Shown: positions 35,335 to 43,905, counted from the first letter of the stretch. The stretch is 64,000 bases of DNA from Bradyrhizobium guangdongense (GCF_006483445.1 NZ_PPPT01000009.1:18278-82277), one strand, 5' to 3'. Numbers and translations are program-made. Notes: generated from the sequence alone by a model not told the origin.

Positions 35335-36102
35335 ATGCCGAACAGCACTATGTCCGCAGCTGTGCTTGCCAGCGAGGCGATCGAGGCGGAGGCCGAGCCG
35401 TCCAGCCTGCTGCTCGCGCGCTTTCCTGGCCGCGCGATGCTAGGTGACCGCCGCATCGAACGTGGACTAGCCGCGCTGATCTGGCTGTCGCTGCCGTTCC
35501 TGCTGCATCTGATGCGCGTGCACCCCGGCGGATACGGCAAGCTACTCGGAGAATATCCAGAATACTTCTTTCTCGCCGCCGTCGCCGCTCTCTTGGCCGT
35601 CTTCGGACTGTTTGTTCTGACTCGAACGTTCGTGAGCTACGGGTATGACAAATCGCCGCTGCAGTCCTTGACGCACCGAGTGATGATGACATCGATTGTG
35701 TCAGCGTTTTCAGTCACGGTAATCCTGTTGTCGCTGTCGTTTCTGCTTGCTGAGAAGCTCCAGTCCGGCCAGACCGAGAACCATGCGATCGATTCAATCA
35801 GTCTGCTATTGCGGAGCCTTGACTTGAAGGGAGACCAGTACGAGATCGTAGCCAGCGCTGCGCATGCCCTAGTTGCAGCACTGCTCATCAACCTTGGTGT
35901 CAGCGCGCTGGCCCAATGGCTGAAAACGAAGCCGGTACAGACAAGTTACGCCTCGGCTCGCAATAGCGGTAAGGCAGTAGTCGCCAAGGCGCCTGAACCA
36001 CTTCTCGCTTTCGTCGTACCATTCGCATGGCTGACGCTAATCGTCATCCTATGGCTCACGACGCTGTCGTCGGGCTGGCTACTTTCTTGGGCGCAGCGCT
36101 GA
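35335..36102 (+). CDS. Small multi-pass membrane protein of the lipase cluster
   Basis: The product is 255 aa from ATG 35335 (MPNSTMSAAVL), with CGGGAG-like spacing upstream. The frame extends further left inside the previous gene, but this start has the ribosome-binding site. Four or five hydrophobic segments are visible, including LAALIWLSLPFLLHLM, FFLAAVAALLAVFGLFVL, SAFSVTVILLSLSFLL, ALVAALLINLGVSAL and the C-terminal FVVPFAWLTLIVILWL. The family is not recognised. It is placed as the fourth gene of the operon; its likely role is membrane assembly or regulation of the lipases (inference). Confidence 0.75.
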   Translation: MPNSTMSAAVLASEAIEAEAEPSSLLLARFPGRAMLGDRRIERGLAALIWLSLPFLLHLMRVHPGGYGKLLGEYPEYFFLAAVAALLAVFGLFVLTRTFVSYGYDKSPLQSLTHRVMMTSIVSAFSVTVILLSLSFLLAEKLQSGQTENHAIDSISLLLRSLDLKGDQYEIVASAAHALVAALLINLGVSALAQWLKTKPVQTSYASARNSGKAVVAKAPEPLLAFVVPFAWLTLIVILWLTTLSSGWLLSWAQR

Positions 36103-36189
36103 TATTGCTAGATGCGCACTTTCTCTTCCGTTGGACCATCCCAATCAATGTAGCGCAATAGTGTGCCGAACTTAAGGAGGGTCGCGATA

Positions 36190-36360
36190 ATGAATTGTCT
36201 TAGTGATCACTTGTTGTCGACTGTCAACGTGTCAACCTTGTCAACCCAGCTTCCGCCCTCTGCGGCTGGTGATTTTCTGGGGCGCGTTTGTGCCGTAGGG
36301 GGTGGCGTACTCGGAGGGACCCGCATCTCCCTCAAACCGCGAGACTTCGGTTGGGGCTAA
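36190..36360 (+). CDS. Possible 56-aa small peptide gene with strong ribosome-binding site
   Basis: AAGGAGG at 36174-36180 is followed 9 bp later by ATG 36190 and an open frame of 56 codons to TAA 36358-36360. The peptide begins MNCLSDHLLSTVNVSTLSTQ and ends Gly-rich with AVGGGVLGGTRISLKPRDFGW. The ribosome-binding site is the best in this part of the island. Nothing in the peptide identifies a family. It could be a small membrane or precursor peptide, or a chance frame. Confidence 0.35.
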   Translation: MNCLSDHLLSTVNVSTLSTQLPPSAAGDFLGRVCAVGGGVLGGTRISLKPRDFGWG

Positions 36361-36460
36361 CAAGCGATAGGTCCTGAACTCAATCCGCAGTCTGCTAATC
36401 GCCCGGAAGCAGATTCTTTGCGAGGCCGATCACGCACCATTTGCAGACTCATTTTCCGCA

Positions 36461-36484
36461 CATTCAGGCTTTCCGCCTGAGTTT
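36461..36484 (+). terminator. Hairpin upstream of the KAP gene
   Basis: TCAGGC-TTTCC-GCCTGA, followed by GTTTC, forms a six-bp stem with a short loop. It may end transcription from the lipase cluster or the small peptide gene. The T-run is poor, so the terminator call is weak. Confidence 0.35.
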
Positions 36485-36688
36485 CTGAACGCCTCGATGA
36501 TCGCGGGGCGGCGGGTGTTGTGCTGCCGCGGCCCTTCGCTCCGTTGCGCAATTGACCGGCTCTTCGCGACGCTGGGGCGTAGCACAGGTCACGATTGTGA
36601 ATTAAATTACATGCAGCCGACCGTTGACGTGTCGCCGGGGCACGGTTTCACCTGCCTCGACCTTGAATGCCGGCACGAGGGCGATGCA

Positions 36689-39600
36689 ATGCAAGAACTC
36701 GCAAGTAACCTCCATGACCAGATGGCGGACCTTGAACGGGAGATCGCAGCGCTCGAGGCTGCCCGAAATAAGCCGCATGTGACATCCGTCTCATCAAGCG
36801 CGTCGCCGTCCGAGGGGCCTGGATGGTCAAAGACGTCGCGGCAGATCGAATTGGAAAGTCAACTCTCAGAATTGCGCCGGAGGGTCGATCGACGCACAGG
36901 AAAGGCGAAGAACGAGAGCGAATCCGATTTCGACGAACAAGCGGGTAGCAGAGAGCAGCATGCTGCTGGTGAAGAACCAGACACGCTGCAGGAGACCAGC
37001 ACGATCGGTCAGAACGGTATCGCTCCTCTGGCGGATCCGCTGGCGCCGGCACGAGACCGTGGCGCTGCTCTACAGGACATTCTCGCGTTCACCTGGCCTG
37101 GAAGCGCCGTGCCCTATGTTTCGGCAAACCTTGGACGGCTGCTTCGGATTGCTGCGACCCGGCTCGACCACGATCGGATTTTGCGGCCACGTCAGGTATT
37201 CGATGCGCTGCTGCACCGGCAGATTGGGCAAGGTATGACGAGCAGGCCGAGCGTATTCCTGCCGCGGATAGTGCGCGAATATTCCAGTGCAACGCCCACT
37301 CAGCTTGGGCAGTTCGATTTCCCGTCCGAAACGACAATTGATGCGAGTGCGAGCAACGTGATCGTTGGTCCGGAACTCGTAGCCATTCTCCTTCGTATGT
37401 CCTTGCTGCGCGAAAAGACAAATGTCTCGTACCTTGAAGGCGGCGTGCGGCACTTCCTCGCCGGACTCGTCCTTGAAGAGATAGGGCGTGTGGCCAGCGA
37501 TGCCGCTGGACTGAACTTTATCAGTTGGCGCGATACATTGACGCGGATTATTCAGGACGAAATTAAGAATTACGTAGACTTGGGCGACAAGCTCGAATCC
37601 TGGGGCCCGATCTTAGACGAGATGCGGCAGGTAAGCCTGCCCTCCCAAGCCGCTGGCGAAACCCATGCGTTTGCGAATGATCGGACTGAGGCCGACTTGC
37701 TCAACACCGGGAGCGATGCGGCGGCGCTTGCCGATCTGTTACTGCTCGATGACCTCAAGCCGCCGGTCGCGGTCGGAGTGTTCGGTCCTTGGGGGTCGGG
37801 AAAGAGTACGCTTATCCGCCTACTAAAGGATCAAATTGCCGCGCGCACGTCGCCGGAACCGAATGTGCCGGCGGCGCCGAAGGTGGTGCAGATTAACTTC
37901 GACGCTTGGAGTCATGCCGATGCCGAAAACCTCTGGGCTTCCCTTACAGCAGAGCTGTTCGATCAGCTTGCCGATGCCATCGACGGCCGCGCACCGGACG
38001 GTAAGCTTAGGACCGGCCTGATCACAGAGATTGCCAAGCGACTGCGCAGGGACGCCGAAGCTTCGCCGCTGGTAGAGGGCGCTATCGAACTTCAGCGTGA
38101 GGCTATACAGGCGGCCGAGACAAAGCTCGCAGGCCTCGAGCACGAGCCAGTGGCAGCGACCGTGGCGGGCGAGATGGCCAAAGAACTCATCACAAAAGCA
38201 ACCCCGAAGGAACTCAGCGATAAAGACAAAAGGGACCCGAACAAGAGGCGCGAAGCCGAAAAGGCCGAAGCCCACAAGAAGCGTCTCGACGAGTTATTGC
38301 AGGCGTGCGGTGTACCGACCGGCGAGCGCGATCCGGAAAAGCTTGCGTCGCTCCTGTCGGGGTTGTTCGATCTGCCGAGCCGCGCCGGGCTACTCTTCGT
38401 GCTGCTGCGCCGCAGTCTCAGCCGGGGCATCATCTATGGGCTCACTGCAGCCCTCGCCGTTCTTACGATCGGAGTCGGCGGAGCCATCTGGTATCTCGGC
38501 TGGGGACGTTTCCCGGAGATTTGGACCTACATCGTTAGTGCCTTTCCATCCGTTGCCGTGCTCGGAACGCTGATCGGCACGGCTGCGATCGCGATCCGCA
38601 CGGCGACGCCGATCCTCTCGCTCGCCGCCGAATTCCTCGCCCGCAAGGAGAAGCGAGCTGCCGAGCTAAACAAGGAGCGGCGCGAAGCATCAGAGTTGGT
38701 CAAGAAGGAACGCGAGAAGCTCGACGCCATGATCGCCGAGCAGAAGAAGGCGACGGAGTTCGCGGCCTCTTACAGCCTCGCGGCCGAGGGTCGGTCTCGC
38801 GAAGGTCTGCTGCGCTACTTCATTACCTATTCGCCGGAGCTTGCCGAGGTGCGCAAGAAGCTTGGGCTTCTCGCGACGGTCAGGCGGTGCTTCGAAACCC
38901 TCGAGCAGATCATGCACGAGAAGCGTGCGGCAGCGCCGGCGGAGGTCAAACCCGCCGAAGGCAACTCCAAGCCCGCAGCAGACAAAGTAGCCGATCTCAC
39001 CCACGTTCCCGAGGTGCGACGCATCATCGTCTATATCGACGATCTTGACCGCTGCTCCGAGCAGCACGTTGTGCAGGTCCTGCAGGCAATCCACCTTCTC
39101 CTTGCCTTTGACCTTTTCGTCGTAGTCGTTGCCGTCGATGCCCGCTGGCTGCATCGCGCTGTCGGCAAGGTCTACAGCGGCCAGCTTGCGGTGCCCGGGC
39201 AACCGGGTGATGCCGACCAACCGGTACAGCTCGCTGGCGCAACTGTCGCCGACTACCTTGAAAAGATTTTTCAGCTGCCGATCTGGATGCAGTCCATCAG
39301 CAATCCCGGAATGGTCGAGACATTCGTTAGCGGCATCGATAGACCGGAGGAAGAGCCCACAGACTCTGCGGGGCAAGCCGCCGGTGACAAAGGCGGGCAG
39401 CAGGGCCATGACAAGATGGTGCCGATCGACGTGGCGCCCGATCCCACGCTATTTCAAACCGCGGCGCAACGACGAGCCACGATGTCAAAATTCGAGCGGC
39501 GAGCGCTGGCGGCCATGGCGCCGCTCGCAGGGAAGTCACCGCGCGGGCTGAAGCGCCTTGTCAATACCTACCGCCTAATCCGCGTGATGCGTGGGCCCAC

Positions 39601-40069
39601 GGGCATTGCGGATTTGGAGGCGGGCGGCGCCGGCAAGACACCGCTCTATCCGTATTTGCTTTTTGCTCTCGCCTGCGAGGTCGGGCTCACAACGGAAACC
39701 GCGGCGCTGGTCGCCGAAATAGCTGGACAGAACCTGCCGACCGATGGCCTCCATCCGCTCGTGGCTTGTCTCCTTCCTAACCAAGAACTCGTCAAGGAAA
39801 GTCTAGATGATGCCCAGATCCGGTTACGTGAGCGCCTCAACGATGAAGGCATGCGAGCCGCCGTCCTCACCGCATTGCGCGCCGTCTACGTGGCCGCCGC
39901 CGGCCGCGACCCGTCGGAGACGCGCGTGACTAACACCGGCCCGGATATTTCCGCGAATGCGCTTCAAATAGAGGATGAAATCTTTGTGGACCGCAAGACC
40001 GGCAGCGAGCGCTTCGCTCAGGCTTTCGCCGAAGCGGCCCGCTTTACGTTCCGTCCACGCAATCGCTGA
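36689..40069 (+). CDS. Large KAP-family P-loop NTPase
   Basis: The product is about 1126 aa from ATG 36689 (MQELASNLHD), with GAGGG upstream; the frame also offers ATG 36611 and extends to 36497. The N-terminus is a coiled coil (residues 1-60), followed by an uncharacterised helical domain of about 200 residues. Walker A GPWGSGKS is at residues 366-373. Two hydrophobic helices near 580-640 (IIYGLTAALAVLTIGVGG and AVLGTLIGTAAIAI) interrupt the ATPase domain, the hallmark of KAP NTPases, and anchor it in the inner membrane. Walker B VYIDDLDRC is near 781-789. KAP proteins include PifA, which blocks T7 growth, so a defence or membrane-surveillance role is plausible. It lies on the same strand as the lipase cluster but is separated from it by about 590 bp. 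Confidence 0.88.
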   Translation: MQELASNLHDQMADLEREIAALEAARNKPHVTSVSSSASPSEGPGWSKTSRQIELESQLSELRRRVDRRTGKAKNESESDFDEQAGSREQHAAGEEPDTLQETSTIGQNGIAPLADPLAPARDRGAALQDILAFTWPGSAVPYVSANLGRLLRIAATRLDHDRILRPRQVFDALLHRQIGQGMTSRPSVFLPRIVREYSSATPTQLGQFDFPSETTIDASASNVIVGPELVAILLRMSLLREKTNVSYLEGGVRHFLAGLVLEEIGRVASDAAGLNFISWRDTLTRIIQDEIKNYVDLGDKLESWGPILDEMRQVSLPSQAAGETHAFANDRTEADLLNTGSDAAALADLLLLDDLKPPVAVGVFGPWGSGKSTLIRLLKDQIAARTSPEPNVPAAPKVVQINFDAWSHADAENLWASLTAELFDQLADAIDGRAPDGKLRTGLITEIAKRLRRDAEASPLVEGAIELQREAIQAAETKLAGLEHEPVAATVAGEMAKELITKATPKELSDKDKRDPNKRREAEKAEAHKKRLDELLQACGVPTGERDPEKLASLLSGLFDLPSRAGLLFVLLRRSLSRGIIYGLTAALAVLTIGVGGAIWYLGWGRFPEIWTYIVSAFPSVAVLGTLIGTAAIAIRTATPILSLAAEFLARKEKRAAELNKERREASELVKKEREKLDAMIAEQKKATEFAASYSLAAEGRSREGLLRYFITYSPELAEVRKKLGLLATVRRCFETLEQIMHEKRAAAPAEVKPAEGNSKPAADKVADLTHVPEVRRIIVYIDDLDRCSEQHVVQVLQAIHLLLAFDLFVVVVAVDARWLHRAVGKVYSGQLAVPGQPGDADQPVQLAGATVADYLEKIFQLPIWMQSISNPGMVETFVSGIDRPEEEPTDSAGQAAGDKGGQQGHDKMVPIDVAPDPTLFQTAAQRRATMSKFERRALAAMAPLAGKSPRGLKRLVNTYRLIRVMRGPTGIADLEAGGAGKTPLYPYLLFALACEVGLTTETAALVAEIAGQNLPTDGLHPLVACLLPNQELVKESLDDAQIRLRERLNDEGMRAAVLTALRAVYVAAAGRDPSETRVTNTGPDISANALQIEDEIFVDRKTGSERFAQAFAEAARFTFRPRNR

Positions 40070-40308
40070 CCTGTCCGAGGTGACGAACTAACAACTGTTC
40101 TCGGTGATAATGTGACCGCAAGCGGGATGACGAGCTTCTTCCGCACGGGGACTTTTTGTGACGGCCTTACCTAGAATTTGGAGATGAGAAGCAGTTCCCC
40201 CATTCGCCCTCGGCCTCGATTGGCATCGACAAGGAAGCCTCCCGCATCTCTGCGCCGACATCGCGGCCGTGGGCTTCAGTTAAAACCCTCCCGCAGCACG
40301 AGAGATAA
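40070..40308. other. Intergenic gap, nothing recognised
   Basis: The 239 bp between the convergent ends of the KAP gene and a doubtful leftward reading frame hold no clear gene, repeat or strong terminator. Confidence 0.4.
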
Positions 40309-40684
40309 CTAAAATGGTACCGGTTCGTCCCAGAGCTTCCCAAGCCAGACATCATGTCTGCCGACGAATATCTCAACGCATTTATACACTGCGATCGCAA
40401 GAATGATCTCGCGCGGAATCAAGATACGTTCGCTACGAAAAATCCGAGACCGCAACTGACTGATCGCAATTGCGCCCTTATCGAACTCGCCGTTCACCGA
40501 TAATCTTTCCACCCATGTCATCGCGATGCGGCAGCGCCGTTCGCGTACTTGCGACGCGGCGGGTTCGGCCAGGGCCGCCGCATCGGCTGGCTTTGGGAAG
40601 ACATAGACTTCCGCGCTCAGACGTGGATAGTTAGTATCTCGCTGCGTCGAGCGCTTTCGACAATATCTCGTCAAACTCGGTCAT
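40309..40684 (-). pseudogene. Possible short gene with a frameshift, unknown function
   Basis: An ATG at 40684, just after the stop of the HTH gene, opens MTEFDEILSKALDAARY and stops at 40631. Sliding one base near there opens the frame LSAEVYVFPKPADAAALAEP, which continues for about 105 codons to 40309 through a plausible hydrophobic helix (REIILAIAVYKCVEIFVG). The combination suggests one frameshifted gene, or two short ones. The long frame alone can start only at a TTG (40674) without a good ribosome-binding site. No family is recognised. Confidence 0.3.
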
Positions 40685-40687
40685 TCT

Positions 40688-41335
40688 TCAGTTCTCTTGA
40701 TGCTGCGCCGCGGTCAGCTCAGCGGCGGCTATGTCGGTTCGCGAAAGACTTCCATCCTTTGCCCGCCTGCAAAGCCGTTCGACGGCACGGGGATCAATCT
40801 CGTTCAGCTTTTCAAGCACGTCGATCATGCGCGGCCCAAATCGCCCTATGATCTCTGCTTCGAATTTGCCTTGATCAGGGAACGGCGTTCCTTGCCTTCC
40901 TCCGCCAAGCCGACTTGAGAAGGTTTTAGGGTGTTTAGTTAAGTAGGATTGGCGGACAGTTTTGTCCCCTCCGGTGAGACGTTCTTGTCTCTCCACGAGG
41001 ACAGTTTTGTCTGCATCATTGCCTTCGGTTTGCGTAGGCACAGGGGCTCGTCCTGGCGGCCATATCAAGCGATATCGATTAGAATGCTCCCTCCTTCGCT
41101 CCACCGCGAGCCATCCCAGCCTTTCCAACTGCCCGACCGCTCTCTGAATCGATTTGTTTGACAGGCAGACTTTCCCGGCCAGCCGAGCGAGGGATGGCCA
41201 AGCGAACCCAGCCACTGAATTTTGATGATCAGCGATGAGATAGGCGACCCGGAAGGCGGTCGAGCTGATTTCGCACTCAAGACTGATGGCATTAAGCCAC
41301 TGCATTTTCTCGCGGTTGAAAGCCCGTACGTCCAT
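40688..41335 (-). CDS. HTH replication-initiator-like protein of the island
   Basis: The product is 215 aa from ATG 41335 (MDVRAFNREKMQWLNAIS), with GAGG upstream; the longer frame to 41500 overlaps the neighbour and looks spurious. Residues about 20-110 form a winged helix of the HTH_36 type (FAWPSLARLAGKVCLSNKSI, then QRAVGQLERLGWL), used in replication initiators of plasmids and integrative elements. The C-terminal half is polar and ends in a short conserved-looking helix. The gene sits directly after the excisionase-like gene, in the usual place for maintenance functions next to an integrase. The function is inferred. Confidence 0.65.
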   Translation of the reverse strand: MDVRAFNREKMQWLNAISLECEISSTAFRVAYLIADHQNSVAGFAWPSLARLAGKVCLSNKSIQRAVGQLERLGWLAVERRREHSNRYRLIWPPGRAPVPTQTEGNDADKTVLVERQERLTGGDKTVRQSYLTKHPKTFSSRLGGGRQGTPFPDQGKFEAEIIGRFGPRMIDVLEKLNEIDPRAVERLCRRAKDGSLSRTDIAAAELTAAQHQEN

Positions 41336-41345
41336 TGGTCCGACC

Positions 41346-41570
41346 TCACTCGGCGGAGCCGCCGTCGGACGTCGAGCGTCGCCGGCGAGAGCCCATCCAC
41401 GCATCGAGATCCCCCGATGCATACCTGACTGAACGCCCCACCTTGATCGCAGGAGGGCCGTCGCCCGAGACAAAGAGCTTCGCAAGGGTGCTCTCGCCAA
41501 GCCGCAAGTATGCAGCAGCCTCTTTTCTAGTTAGCCATCGCGATTGTTCGTATCGATTATCGACGTTCAA
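41346..41570 (-). CDS. AlpA/excisionase-like helix-turn-helix protein
   Basis: The product is 74 aa, starting at TTG 41570 with GGGGGA upstream. The core WLTRKEAAAYLRLGESTLAK and IKVGRSVRYASGDLDAWM is the MerR-like HTH_17 fold shared by phage Xis proteins and AlpA regulators. It is encoded beside the integrase and just before the HTH replication gene, so it is likely the directionality factor or a regulator of island excision. The length is normal for the family. An imperfect 11-bp hairpin lies in its leader. Confidence 0.8.
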   Translation of the reverse strand: MNVDNRYEQSRWLTRKEAAAYLRLGESTLAKLFVSGDGPPAIKVGRSVRYASGDLDAWMGSRRRRSTSDGGSAE

Positions 41571-41586
41571 TTGCTTTCCCCCAATT

Positions 41587-41615
41587 GCAAACGCCGGATC
41601 AATGCCGGCATTTGC
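41587..41615. repeat. Inverted repeat in the leader of the excisionase-like gene
   Basis: GCAAACGCCGG (41587-41597), a 7-nt loop and CCGGCATTTGC (41605-41615) pair with a single mismatch. It lies 17 bp upstream of the excisionase-like gene start on the minus strand and has no T-run. It could be a regulator binding site or a leader structure. Confidence 0.45.
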
Positions 41616-41674
41616 TTTCTACAGGAGGAAAGCAGAGAGCTGTTCAGACAACTGCGGACATGTCTCGCATTGTC

Positions 41675-42367
41675 TTATTGTCCGTACCGATTATTGACCT
41701 CCGTGTAGTGGCGCTGAAGGCCCTTCCGAATAGAACTGTCCGCAGAATTGAGCTGCCGTGTATTTTCCAAGTAATTAATGAGCAGACCAAAGACGTGGTC
41801 GAACCCCTCCGGCTCGGGACTGTAGAGGTACTTTCCACCTTCGATCGCTCTGAGGAGTTTGGCGTATTTTCTATCAAGCGGAGGATCGTTTTTCCTCTTG
41901 GCGAACCCAGCAGGAAACGCCTCCCGCACCTCGGATTCAAAAAAGACAATTTGGCTCAGCACCCTGTGGAACTCAGGCTCATTTCCTTCAATGCCCGGCA
42001 CTGGCTTATTGGCCGGCTGGCTTAAGTCTTTGAGCGTTTCCGCGCGGTAAGCTTTGCTAGAGCGGACAATGAACTGGGGAATATAATCCACCTTTTTCTC
42101 AATGCGCCGGCCATCTCTATCTGCGGGGACAAACTCAAACTCGGTCCATGTCCACTTTTCGATGAGCTGCACGGGGCCGGCATCGAGGGAACCGTATCCT
42201 ACAAGTTCGCCGCGGAGTAGAGCGGCTTCCAGCCGATTCGCGCTTTCAAGTGTTGACGACCAGCCGTCTCGTTTTGCGTCCTCAATTTGCTTGAACTCGA
42301 TCCACCATAAAGCCTCATCCAATTGGGCGAACGGTGGTTGGACAAGATGAAAATCGGTTTCATCCAT
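41675..42367 (-). CDS. Hypothetical protein between integrase and excisionase-like gene
   Basis: The product is 230 aa starting at 42367 (MDETDFHLVQPPFAQLDEAL). It is a soluble, acidic protein with no signal peptide or transmembrane helix. The N-terminal part (ALWWIEFKQIEDAKRDGW, then LLRGELVGYGSLDAGP) resembles small hypothetical proteins often found beside integrases in alphaproteobacterial islands, but I cannot name a family. It ends 105 bp before the excisionase-like gene and starts 10 bp after the integrase stop, so the three are probably one transcription unit. Confidence 0.65.
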   Translation of the reverse strand: MDETDFHLVQPPFAQLDEALWWIEFKQIEDAKRDGWSSTLESANRLEAALLRGELVGYGSLDAGPVQLIEKWTWTEFEFVPADRDGRRIEKKVDYIPQFIVRSSKAYRAETLKDLSQPANKPVPGIEGNEPEFHRVLSQIVFFESEVREAFPAGFAKRKNDPPLDRKYAKLLRAIEGGKYLYSPEPEGFDHVFGLLINYLENTRQLNSADSSIRKGLQRHYTEVNNRYGQ

Positions 42368-42376
42368 GGCAGGAGC

Positions 42377-43654
42377 TCACTCGTTGTGCGTGTTCAAAGC
42401 TTCGCCGATCACGGCATCATCGCCCATCGCTACAGCTAGCGCCTTTGCGATTTGGTCGGATGCTCGGCGCAACGGATCATTGTCTAGATGCGCATACCGG
42501 GCGGTGGTCGCCGGCTGAGAATGTCCAAGCAGCTTCCCGATAATAGGCAGGCCAAAACCCGCACCTGCGCCATAGCTGGCATGGGTATGCCTCAGGTCAT
42601 GGATTCTTACGCCTTCCAGGCCTGATCGCGTGCTGACGAGCTTCCAAGGCTTATTGAGGTCGTGACGAGGTTGCCCCGTGATATCGCTCGTTATTACGTA
42701 GCAATCGACCTTGGGAATTTTGCGAAGGATGTCGAGAGCCGGCGCATTGAGAATAATCGCCTTCTGTCCTGTCTTGCTATCAGGCAGCAGGAGCAGGCCG
42801 CGCTGGAGGTCAACATATTCCCATCTGAGTTCGAGAATTTCCCGAAGCCGAGCGCCGGTGAGGATCAAGAGGCGCAGGGCAGCCGCGACATGGGGTCCGA
42901 TCTTAGTGCGGCCGTTTTTCGGGATGTGCTTCGCGTTGGGTTGGTCTTTGTCCACCGACCAGGGAATGCCCACCGTTTCAGCTTCACGAATGGCATCCCC
43001 CAAGCGGCCGAGTTCCGCTGAGCTCAGGAACCGCTCGCGGCGCTGCTCACGGAACGCTTGGACATGAGTTGCTGGGTTGTGTCCCTTGGCGACGAGGCCG
43101 CAAACGGCGGCGTATCGATAGACGGAGCCGACGAACTCGACGACCCGATTTGCGGTCATCGGAGTCGTCTTCCCGATCTTCCGGTGCATCTTCGAAACGT
43201 CAGCGCTATCGAGCGCGTCGAGCTTGCGGGTGCCCAGGAGAGGGGCGGCGTGCTTGTGGAGATAGATTCGATAGTTGACGACAGTACGGGGCTTGAGTTT
43301 TGCCTCGGCTTCCTCGGAAAGGTACCGTTCGCCAAATTCCGCAAACGTCGGCATAGCGCGTTCAGTGGATCGCTTGCGGGCGGGATCTTGCCCCAGGGCG
43401 ACCGCGCCGAGCGTAGTCTTGGCCGAGGCTCTGGCCTGATCCGGAGTCATCGCGGATGTCGATCCGAGGACCATTCGGGTCTTCCCGACACTCCGGCCGC
43501 CGGCCCCGCTGCGGTACTCCACGCACCAGCGCTTAGCGCCGGAGGGAAGCACCTTGAGGCAAAAACCGGTCAGCTCGCTGTCGTAAAAGACTGTCGGTTT
43601 TTCCACCGGGCCGATCGCATCGACTGCTCGTTTCGTCAGCTTTAAGATCGGCAC
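42377..43654 (-). CDS. Tyrosine-recombinase integrase of the island
   Basis: The product is 425 aa from GTG 43654, chosen because GGGAG sits six bases upstream and the protein then begins VPILKLTKRAVDAIG, as P4-type integrases do; the frame extends to ATG 43687. It has an N-terminal DUF4102-like arm-binding domain, a core-binding SAM-like domain near 100-200, and a catalytic domain carrying GARLREILELRWEYVD (first Arg), HDLRHTHASYG (His and second Arg), LLGHSQPATTARYAH (His and the nucleophilic Tyr). All key residues appear intact. It starts about 150 bp from the tRNA-fMet fragment that is its probable attachment site. Confidence 0.93.
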   Translation of the reverse strand: MPILKLTKRAVDAIGPVEKPTVFYDSELTGFCLKVLPSGAKRWCVEYRSGAGGRSVGKTRMVLGSTSAMTPDQARASAKTTLGAVALGQDPARKRSTERAMPTFAEFGERYLSEEAEAKLKPRTVVNYRIYLHKHAAPLLGTRKLDALDSADVSKMHRKIGKTTPMTANRVVEFVGSVYRYAAVCGLVAKGHNPATHVQAFREQRRERFLSSAELGRLGDAIREAETVGIPWSVDKDQPNAKHIPKNGRTKIGPHVAAALRLLILTGARLREILELRWEYVDLQRGLLLLPDSKTGQKAIILNAPALDILRKIPKVDCYVITSDITGQPRHDLNKPWKLVSTRSGLEGVRIHDLRHTHASYGAGAGFGLPIIGKLLGHSQPATTARYAHLDNDPLRRASDQIAKALAVAMGDDAVIGEALNTHNE

Positions 43655-43805
43655 CTGCAGCTCCCAGAATCGCCACCGAGTCGCCACCAGCGCGGGAATG
43701 CCGGGAAATCCCGAGAAACGCTGAGGCGTTCCTTTGTTAGTATTTTGAATGGCTTAGGTAAAGCTGGAAGCCTTGGGATAAGTCCACAAAACTGTGAAAT
43801 TCATA

Positions 43806-43850
43806 CTCATAACCTGAAGGTCATAGGTTCAAATCCTATCCCCGCAACCA
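43806..43850 (+). other. att site: displaced 3' part of tRNA-fMet
   Basis: The 45 bp run from the anticodon loop CTCATAA (anticodon CAT) through CCTGA and variable loop AGGTC, then a perfect T-arm (ATAGG-TTCAAAT-CCTAT), the acceptor strand CCCCGCA and an encoded ACCA. This matches the second half of an alphaproteobacterial initiator tRNA. The preceding bases do not pair as a 5' anticodon stem (TCATA against CCTGA), so the tRNA is broken exactly where the island joins. Confidence 0.9.
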
Positions 43851-43876
43851 AATTCGAAATGCCGGTTCCGATAACG

Positions 43877-43905
43877 AAAATGGCCCGCGTGATGCGGGCC
43901 ATTTT
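43877..43905. terminator. Intrinsic terminator (copy 1) after tRNA-fMet remnant, facing pemK-type gene
   Basis: AAAATGGCCCGC-GTGAT-GCGGGCCATTTT is a perfect 12-bp stem with a 5-nt loop and a T-run on both strands, so it can work in both directions. In plus orientation it terminates the ancestral tRNA-fMet transcript. In minus orientation it ends the PemK-type toxin gene. An identical copy is at 46018-46046. Confidence 0.8.

Larger units (their letters stand above)
1..43850. mobile_element. Genomic island integrated at tRNA-fMet (right part; left end outside window)
   Basis: The right boundary is the 3' portion of an initiator tRNA at 43806-43850, with a tyrosine integrase next to it reading inward, then an AlpA/Xis-like HTH gene and a replication-type HTH gene. 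This is the standard layout of an integrative element that uses a tRNA 3' end as attB. The cargo is typical island content: type I restriction-modification, insecticidal-type Tc toxin genes, lipases and a KAP NTPase. The orientation of the tRNA fragment predicts that the intact tRNA-fMet lies to the left of the window. No conjugation genes are visible here. That everything from base 1 belongs to one element is an inference. Confidence 0.75.
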
